DNA of 10,915 bases from JBKHHU01 sp046539045 (GTDB lineage: Bacteria; Planctomycetota; Phycisphaerae; SM23-33). The notes below the pieces were generated by a model. It made no database searches, was not told the DNA's origin, and saw only the letters and a program-made list of their open reading frames with translations. This document shows, one piece after another, positions 1 to 7,900 of this stretch (its first letter is position 1; each line of letters opens with the position of its first letter). Where the stretch lies: NCBI GenBank assembly GCA_046539045.1, contig JBKHHU010000117.1:1-10915 (forward strand), read 5' to 3'. The position numbers and the translations under genes were made by a program.

Positions 1-1943
1 ACCGCGAGAATCGGGGCGTAGTTCTGCCATTTCTCCTGGCCGAACTTCTTGGAGAAGTAGTACCGGCCCAGCACGGCGCCCAACACCAGCAGGAACCATT
101 TGTGCGGATACTGCGTCACCGCACCAATGCCACCGTAGATGTACTGCACCGAAATGCCGAAGATACTGAATACACCAAACAGGCCCAGTGCACTGACCAT
201 CGATCCGATGATCACCAGCGGCTTGAGCGACGTCAGAAGCATCGAGTCACCCTCGACCATCGACGAGGCCCACAGCGCCTTCATCGTCGCGAACTGCGGC
301 CACATCTTCTGTACGTAAGGATAGCTGTCCGACGGGACCGGGCCCAGCGAGTTCACGTAACTCCAGAAGATGAAGGAAGCCAGCATCATCAGCGGGAAGA
401 TCAACAGCTCCGCCCGGAGAATCGACGTGAACTTCGTTCGCGTCAGCTCGCAGACTCGCAATTGGTCGGCCATGTTGCCGAAGTTCTTCAGCGGCATGGG
501 CGCGAACCAGATGTTCACCTTGCTGTACCCGGACATGAAAATCGCACTTTCCATCATGAACGGGACCCCGGCGTACTGCCCGGCAATACCGGACATACGG
601 GCGTTGATGTACGTGTTGATCGGCGTAAACACAAAGGCGAACAGGATCAGCCAGAACACGCTGAACGGTTTCTCGCCCGGCTGGAGGTTCCCGTTGACCA
701 GGAAGTCGGCCAGGACCACGAACAGAATCGAGGCCAGCACCCACACGCCGACGGCGGCCAGCACGGGCGGGTCGCCTCGCTCCTTGTTCCGCTTCCAGAG
801 TTGGGAGATATCCGCACCGTCGGCATCGACCACACCGGCTTTCTTCTTGCGGGAGTACCTCACCAGGGACTTGACCATGCCCAAAATACCCACGGCGAAC
901 ACGGCGAAGGACATCCCGATACCGACCGACATGTAGAAGTCGATGTTGTTGGCCAGGTACGTCTTGATCGCGTCGCTGCCCGGTTCCCACTTGTTCAGTA
1001 CGTTGAACTGCAGCAGGATCGGCGGGAGGATGACCTGGCTGAGCAGCGAGGTGACGAACCCGCCGACGACCACGCGCCACGGAAGCACGAACCCCAGGAA
1101 CAGCAGACCGAGGTTCAGACTGATTCCGATGGCCGCGGCAGGGAGAATTTCTTCGGTTGTTTTCGTCAGGTCCCAGAACGGGATCGGCAGCAGCTGGATG
1201 GGCTTCTCGAAGAACGCCTGCGAGAGCATCGGCACGGACGTGTAGAACAGGCTGAACACCGCACCGACCATCACGCCGATGGAGAAGCAGTACTGGCGGT
1301 AGCCCTTCTTGTTCTCATCGCGGGACCGCTCTGCCAGGGCGATGGCACCTTCGGCGTTGATCGGTGCCAGCGGGAACGGCAGCTTTTCCACGTCGACGGT
1401 GACCTTGTACGCCAGCCAGCCCAGCGACAGCTGGGTGAGCTTGCTCAGCAGCATGGAACCGACGATCACTCCGATAACCGGCCACCAGACCGTATCGTAG
1501 AAGCTGGATTCGAATGCGATATCGCCGTAGGGAGCGAACCAGTCGGGCACGTCCTCGGCGATGCCGAAGTTCCGGAAGAACTCGCTGTTCCGCAGGTACC
1601 GGTTCCAGATGAGGGTGGCGAAGATTCCGCCGCCCAGCGCCAGTCCGCCCTGAATGTGAGAAAGGTGGCTGACGGTATATTTCAGCATGAACAGTTCCTG
1701 CTTTCGCAGGACGACGAAGGATCGCCGGGCCAGTTCCACGAACAGGATGATGGTGACCCAGTCGGCGGCGGTTCCCAGGTCCTGACCGATCATCAGGCCC
1801 ATGAAGATCACGCCCGGGAGCATCACGAACGCGACGAAGAACGCACCCAGCACGGCCCGCCACGTGAAACCGTTCTCGAACGGCTCGTGCTGGATCGCCT
1901 CAATACTGAATTTTGAGTCGTAAAATTGTTCTTGTTTAGCCAT
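1..1943 (-). CDS. OPT-family (oligopeptide transporter-like) membrane protein, C-terminus outside the window
   Basis: Reading the minus strand from the ATG at 1943 gives 647 residues with no stop before the left edge (the last complete codon ends at base 3), so the gene is partial. There are about 12 hydrophobic segments. The N-terminal landmarks are a cytosolic stretch of ~26 residues, FTWRAVLGAFFVAF (26-39), MLPG (41-44), and DWVTIILFVELARRSF (61-76). LPFPLAPINAEGA (188-200) and A448-R449-x5-G455 follow. These are features I associate with bacterial OPT/YSL-type transporters of Planctomycetota. OPT proteins import oligopeptides or metal chelates by proton coupling, but the substrate here cannot be read from sequence. 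The short spacer after VPDWFAP contrasts with the long insertion in the homologue at the right end. Only one base separates it from the FtsX-type gene, so the two are probably translationally coupled. Confidence 0.88.
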   Translation of the reverse strand, partial: MAKQEQFYDSKFSIEAIQHEPFENGFTWRAVLGAFFVAFVMLPGVIFMGLMIGQDLGTAADWVTIILFVELARRSFVVLRKQELFMLKYTVSHLSHIQGGLALGGGIFATLIWNRYLRNSEFFRNFGIAEDVPDWFAPYGDIAFESSFYDTVWWPVIGVIVGSMLLSKLTQLSLGWLAYKVTVDVEKLPFPLAPINAEGAIALAERSRDENKKGYRQYCFSIGVMVGAVFSLFYTSVPMLSQAFFEKPIQLLPIPFWDLTKTTEEILPAAAIGISLNLGLLFLGFVLPWRVVVGGFVTSLLSQVILPPILLQFNVLNKWEPGSDAIKTYLANNIDFYMSVGIGMSFAVFAVGILGMVKSLVRYSRKKKAGVVDADGADISQLWKRNKERGDPPVLAAVGVWVLASILFVVLADFLVNGNLQPGEKPFSVFWLILFAFVFTPINTYINARMSGIAGQYAGVPFMMESAIFMSGYSKVNIWFAPMPLKNFGNMADQLRVCELTRTKFTSILRAELLIFPLMMLASFIFWSYVNSLGPVPSDSYPYVQKMWPQFATMKALWASSMVEGDSMLLTSLKPLVIIGSMVSALGLFGVFSIFGISVQYIYGGIGAVTQYPHKWFLLVLGAVLGRYYFSKKFGQEKWQNYAPILA

Positions 1944-1944
1944 G

Positions 1945-4900
1945 TTACGAGCTAGCTCCCTGGAACAGCTCCGCACCTTCGTTGATGTATCTCTTGCGGG
2001 CGGCGTCGTCTAGGTTTCTCCAGATCAGGAACTGGTGCCGCACCAGGTCCATGAACCCGTAGTTCGTACGCAGCCACGCCTCCTCGGTACCGGAGGTGCG
2101 GTGCAGTACGATATTGACACCGAAGACGCCCTCGTTTTCGGTCGGGGTAACCTTCATTTCCAGATCCTGGGCGACGTCCAGGTCGTACGGCGCCAACCAC
2201 ATGTCCGTGCGGATCATCAGCGCATCCTCGCCGTTGGAGATCAACGCGTGCCGGATGTTCCGGCAGTTGAAGTCCTGGCTGGCCGCGTCGGTGTGATTGA
2301 CCAGGAACTGCCGGAAGAACGCCATCATGCCCACGGCGTTTCCGCGGGTCAGCGTGAACGGCAGGTCGAACCCGATACGGCGGTCCGGACTCGGTTCGGG
2401 CAGTTCCCAGTTGGCCATTCCGCTCGGGGCGGCCAGGGCCGCAGCCTTGCGGGCCGGAATGATCGTCGCCAGCAGCACCACCAGCCCGGTACCCATCGCC
2501 AGGGCCAGGCTGCTCAGTGACGTGAAGTTCACCGAGAGCGTGCTGAGGAATTCAGGATTGTGATTGACCTGGATGTAATCGACGGTGTTGGCGAACAGCA
2601 GTCCGGAGAACGTCCCGAAGACGATGCCCAGCACACTGAATACCGCCGATTCGCTCAGAAGCAGGAAGGAAATCTGCGACGGGCTCAGGCCGATCGCGCC
2701 CAGCATGCCGACCTCGCCCTTGCGTTCTTCCACGTTGGCCATCATCGTGTTCAGCACGATCAGCACGCAGAGAATCACCGGCACGACGATCTTCGCCAGA
2801 CCGCCGACACTGCTGTCCTCCTGCGTGGTCACGATCGCCAGCTGGTCGTCCGGCGTGTTCGGGAAGTTCGCGAACATGCTGCGATTCAGCCGCAATGCCA
2901 CGTCCTTCTGGAAGCGGGCGACCTGCTCTTCCGACATGTCGTCGGGGAACTTGACCGCCACCGTGCGAGGCTTGGACTTGACGTCCGCACCCGATGTCCG
3001 CGGGATGATCACCAGGGTGTCCCAGCTGATGTGGTACGAAGCGGACTCGTTGACCAGGTCGCCGACGGCGATGTTGGGCGTAAACGCACTGCGGAGGTAG
3101 TCCACCATCGCCAGGCTCTTGCCGCTGATGTCCCGGATGCGGTCGGCCTTCTCCGAGTCCAGAATGCCCATGACCCGCCACCAGCGGCTCTTGAGCTGCA
3201 CCCGCGGGAGCTGGTCCTTTTCAAGGAGCTTGCGTCGGGGCAGCAGCAGTTCCACGTCGCGGGCCAGGTGGTAATTCTCAAGCTTCACTTCCTCGCCTTC
3301 GAGGAGCTCCGGCTTGGTGAAGGCGTCTCCGCCAAGCCCCTCGATATCGCGGACCTCATCGACGGGGATACCGAGGTACATCGCCACCTCGGCCAGGGTC
3401 ATGTCCGCCTGGAAGCTCCAGCGGATCGGCACCTGCAGTTCGGTGCCTGCTTCGACGGTGTCGCCGGTCAGATTGTTCAGAAGTTTCAGGTCGTCGGCGG
3501 ACACGGCCAGATTCCGCAGCCGGCCGATCTCCCGGGCCACCTGCTCGACGGGGGCAGTCTCCTCAACGGTGTAGACGTCCGGGCCCTGGTAGAGCATGTG
3601 GGACTTGATCTTCAGCCGGTTGGCCAGCTCGAACGGGATGATCAGCATGTCCTTGTCGGCGGCCCGGCCGATCGACCGGTTCTCACCGCGGAACCACTGT
3701 TTGTTGCTGACCGCCCTGTGCAGCTTGCTGAAGTGCGTCTCGTTCGGCTCGAAGCTCATCAGGGCCGTGGCGATGGTGGTGTTCTCGCCATACCGGATCT
3801 CTTCCTGGTTGGCGCCTTCGCGGTCCTGGTTGTTGCCGCCCTCCTGCTGGACGTAGTATCCGCGGACGGTCATCTCGAAGTGCGGGCCGAACTCGCTCTG
3901 GATGGCGGAGACGAAGTTGACCTCCAGGCCTTTCCACTGGTAGTTGCGGAACAGCACACCGCTGTAGGCAGGCGGCATCGGGTCGATGCTCTCGCTTCCG
4001 ACGTGGGTGTCCAGCTGCACGTCGCGTTCCAGCAACGTGTCGCTGCCCTTGACCGACACGAACGTGATGATCGAGAACGTCAGCACCGTCACGGTGAAGA
4101 CCGTAAGGGCCGTGCGGGCGGGCCTCTTCTTGAGGTTCGAGACGCCCAGGGCCAGTGCGGTCGACAGCGACGACATCAGGCTGATTTCCTCGCTCTCAAC
4201 TTCCCCGCCGGCAGCACGTGCACGCCGGACCAGCACGTCGAACCGCTGGTACATCAGCGTCAGCACCACCACCGACATCAGGATCATCGTAAAGGCGATC
4301 ATGACGATGAAAGGCGAGACGGAAATCTGGAACGCCGGGTGGAAGTAGTTCAGGAAGACCGTGCCCAGCACAAAGATGATCGTGATGCCGATCAGGCGGG
4401 CGACGATTCCCCTGCCGCCGATGATCAGCTTCTCGAGGAAGACCGCCGCGGGGACCAGCAGCGCCATCAGCACCACCGCGGAGAAGACCGCCTCCCGACC
4501 GAGCTCCATAATACGCGGGTAGCTCTTGACCAGGATGCCCCACGCTTCCCGGCTGGCTCCGACGCCGGCCCGCCAGTCACGCTTGTCAAAAGCTTCCCGG
4601 GCCAGGTCGAGCTTGTCGTCGGCTCGCTTGACGCTGACCGCCACGGAGCGATCGGAGATGCCGCGATCCTCGTAAAGCTTCCGACGTTCCTCGGCCAGCT
4701 CGCGCATCTGCCGGGCGATCTCGTACTCGGCAAACGGGAGGATCAGGTTGCGATCGATGACCTCTCCGGTTTCCTCATTGTACTTCGGGCCGATCTGGTA
4801 GCCGTAACCCCTGGGATATTCCTCATTTACCGCGCCGATCAGCAGCATCTTGTAGGCGATGTTCCGCTTGGCGATCACCTGGGTACGCCGTCCCGGTTCG

Positions 4901-7900
4901 GCATAGAGGATGTTGGCGTCCATGTCGGTTTCGCTGTATTTCAGCGGCGGGTTGTCCAACGCATAGTGGCGGGGCTCTCCGTTGAAGGCCACGTCGCGGA
5001 CCGCAACGGTCTGCTCCTCGGAACCCAGGGCCTTGTAGTCCATCGGATCCACGCCCGGGCAGAACACGAACGGATAAACCTCCGTCATGATCAGCTTCTT
5101 GTCGACGTCCTCGCCTCCGGCGAAGGAGACGTTCGGCTTCTGCTTGCCGGTGCCGATCTGGCCTTGGTCCACGACCATGTCAAACAAGGCAGTGTCCCGA
5201 TCCAGACGGTAGGCATAAACCATCGGCTTGCCCTGGAAGGTCAAGCTTTCCAGCGGCATGGCGTAGCTGCCGTTCAGGAGGGACTTGCGGAGGAGGCTCT
5301 TGCGGGTCCCGAGGAACTTGGCCGTGTTGCGGGAGTTGGCGCCTTCCTGCTTCTGCAGCCCGGGGAAGTACACGCTCACGTCGGCGATCGGGTCTTCGGC
5401 ATTCAGGCCGGAACGTACATTGTACTTGGCTACGGTGCCGATCAGGCGCGAGTAACGGGCCTTGGTCAGCTTATCGGGGGCCAGCGTGTCGATCGGGTTT
5501 TCCAGCCCCATCCGCAGGAGCACCAGCATGTTGCGGGCCTGCGTGCTGAGGTTGTCGAAGTTCATCTCCGAAGGAACATCGCGCGGGGTGTCCAGCAGCA
5601 GTTCGTTGTCGTTATGGGTGCCTACGCTGAGCACCGCGATGCGCGGGGCGAGCCAGAAGTCCACGTACGTGCCGACTTTCCCGGTGTTGGCGACCGGCAC
5701 CTCGCCGGCGTCCTTGTCGGTCAGCACCAGCCAGTCCTCGGTCCACCCGGCCTGCACGCTGGCGTAGGACAGGACCTCCTTGAAGCGGTCGAGATAGCCT
5801 CGCTTCGGGTCCAGCTTGATGATGCCCGCGCGGAACGACTCCCGCAGGTTCAGCGAGTGGGACCCGTCGCTGAGATTCAGAATCCATCCCAGCAGCGGTT
5901 CGCTCGGCTCCAGGGTGTCGTGCAGCTTCATCATCACGGTCTGCACTACATTCTTATTGTTCTCGCTGAGCTTCTGGTAGAACGCCAGCTCTTCCCTCTC
6001 CGCGCGCAGGCGACGCTCCATCCGCTCCAGGGAGAAGCCCAGCTCCTCGGCGTGGCCTTGCTCTTTCAGGCGGATCAGCTCCCTGCGGAGAAGATCGATA
6101 CGCTCTGCCCAGCCGGTGGTTTTGTCCAGCGAGTTCCGCTTGACCTCCACCACGCGGTCGAGCTTCTCGGACTCGGTTTTGATCCGGGCGGTAAAGACTT
6201 CCATCCCGCGCTGCAGTTCTTCGATGCGCTGCTGGATTTCCTGCCGGAGCTGCCGGTCGCCTTCTTCGAGTTCCTGCAGGTCCTCACGCAGGCGGATGAT
6301 CTGGTTGCTGTTTTCCAGGCGGCGGCGCTTGGCGGCGGCACGCTGCTCGGCGAAATGCACACGCCGCTCTTCCACGCGTCCGCGAAGCCACTGCTCGCCG
6401 AACCACAGCAGGTCGTCCTCGCCCATTTCCACCGATTCGGGGTCCTTGAACCACTTAACCCCGAGACGATACCGGCGAAGCTTCTCTTCCGGGTCTTCGT
6501 AGCGGGTGGTCGCCAGTTCGTCGTTCAGCAGCAGGAGCGATTCGGCGAACGTCCTGCTGGACATCCCGCCCATCGCCTCGGCGTCCAGGAACCCGAAGAG
6601 AATGCCCTTCCGGCGGACGATGTCCTTGGAGGTGGCCAGGTGTTCCATCGCTTCCAGCGCGATGGCCATGTTGAACGCCGCCTTGCCGCCCAGTCGGGCA
6701 TCGGGGACGACGGACACCGCATCGATGGGCACCAGCAGCGTCACCGGCTTGTCGACGTTCGGGATCGTCACTTCCATCCCTGCCGTCAAACGCTGACCTG
6801 CCTCCAGACCGTTGACCTTGCGGATCGCTTCGGCATCGACGCCGTATTCGACGGCCAGCCGGTCCAGCAGATCGTTCTGCCGGATTTCATACGTCCTGGT
6901 GCTCTCGGGGATCTTCAGCGTCTTGCCCACGAGCTCCCCGGCTTCCTTGTCGCCGAGTACGTCGGCGTTGAGCTGTCTGAGCTGTCCGGGGCTGACCCCG
7001 AACTGCACGGCGATCCGGATCAGCAGATCCTGCCGCTGCACCTTGTATACCACCGGGTCGGTGGGCGGCAGATACGCCATCGGCGACTCGAACCGCCGCA
7101 TCTCGTACACGTGCCCGCCGTGCAGCGACGCCTCTTTGCCGTCGATCGTCCGAACGCTGCCGTCTTCCAGGTACTCCTTGCGGGTCGCCCGGGCCAGCAG
7201 CTCGCTACCGATCTTCTCGTCCACGTAGTATCGCGGGAACGGGACCGGCGTGTTGCTGAACCAGCCCTCGGCGTTTTCCCGGTTGATGTTGCCGTCCCGG
7301 CGGACCACCACCGCCTGGGCGCCCATGTTCACCAGGCGGTTCCAGTTACGCGATGCCTCGAAATCCGCCAGCGCGATGGCGCCCTTCAGGTCCAGCCCCT
7401 CCAGGTCCTTCCACTCAGCCGCTCCGACATAAATCAGCCTGCCCTGCAGACCGCCCTTGGGCGCCAGGGAAGGCATGGCCCCGTTGGGCCACATCGGGAG
7501 CACCTCGAACTCCTGCTGTCCGATCCTCAGGTGGGCGGGCTTGTCTTCCCGCAGCTGATCATCATTGAGGGCATCGGTCATCACCGGCACGCCGACGACG
7601 CCCTGCAGCGAGCCGAGATCGACCAGGCCGTGCGACTCCAGTTCATCGATCTCCTTCTGGAGATAGCGATGAATGGGGGCGCGGGCGTAGCGCTCGCCTT
7701 CGGCGCGGGTGTACTTGCGGGCACCGACGAACAGCTTCCCCGCAGCGAGGATCTCGTCCATCCGCTCCCGGAGCGCCTGCTTGTCGGTCCGCTGATCAAT
7801 GTTCTTCAGGGCGTCGGCATTGAATGTCGCCAGACGCTCGAAGTACCGTATTTCTGAGGGGCTGATCTTCTTGACCCGCTTCTCGTGCCGACTGGCCTCG

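Larger units (their letters stand above)
5497..7734 (-). other. M28-peptidase-like fold, probably catalytically inactive, in three separated pieces
   Basis: The piece at residues ~110-200 resembles the N-terminal part of M28 peptidases (a long helix, then an ESHGL-type turn). The central piece around 440-513 has the alpha/beta pattern with PID (445-447) in place of the HxD zinc motif, and DAEAMGGMSS (493-502) in place of the usual DGEE-G-GS stretch. The last piece, ~795-855, matches the family's closing strand and helix, with LDTPRD (823-828) where a histidine-Thr-Pro-x-Asp motif is typical. The possible catalytic Glu495 remains, but the HxD histidine is Pro445, the Glu ligand is Ala496, and the final His is Asp824. 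By analogy with the transferrin receptor, a dead M28 fold could bind protein or peptide. The fold assignment is by eye. Confidence 0.6.

Noticed and set aside
102..1916. A 604-residue open frame on the plus strand, opposite the OPT-family gene
   Set aside because: It has the same antisense composition (His, Arg, Gln, Glu rich) and no membrane or domain pattern, whereas the minus-strand reading gives an uninterrupted transporter with family motifs.
1949..1958. Perfect palindrome GAGCTAGCTC at the gene junction as a possible operator or terminator
   Set aside because: Ten bases with no loop cannot form a stable hairpin, there is no T-run after it, and it lies inside the end of a coding region; chance is a sufficient explanation.
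5947..6384. A reading of the coiled coil as an SMC/Rad50-type or DNA-binding region
   Set aside because: The protein has a signal peptide and the segment lies before the first membrane helix, so it should be extracytoplasmic; there are no Walker motifs.
2560..7857. A 1765-residue open frame on the plus strand, opposite the FtsX-type gene
   Set aside because: It is antisense to a gene with clear domains, has an abnormal His/Gln/Arg/Asp-rich composition and no recognisable domain. In high-GC DNA, codon bias of the true gene keeps the opposing frame free of stops.
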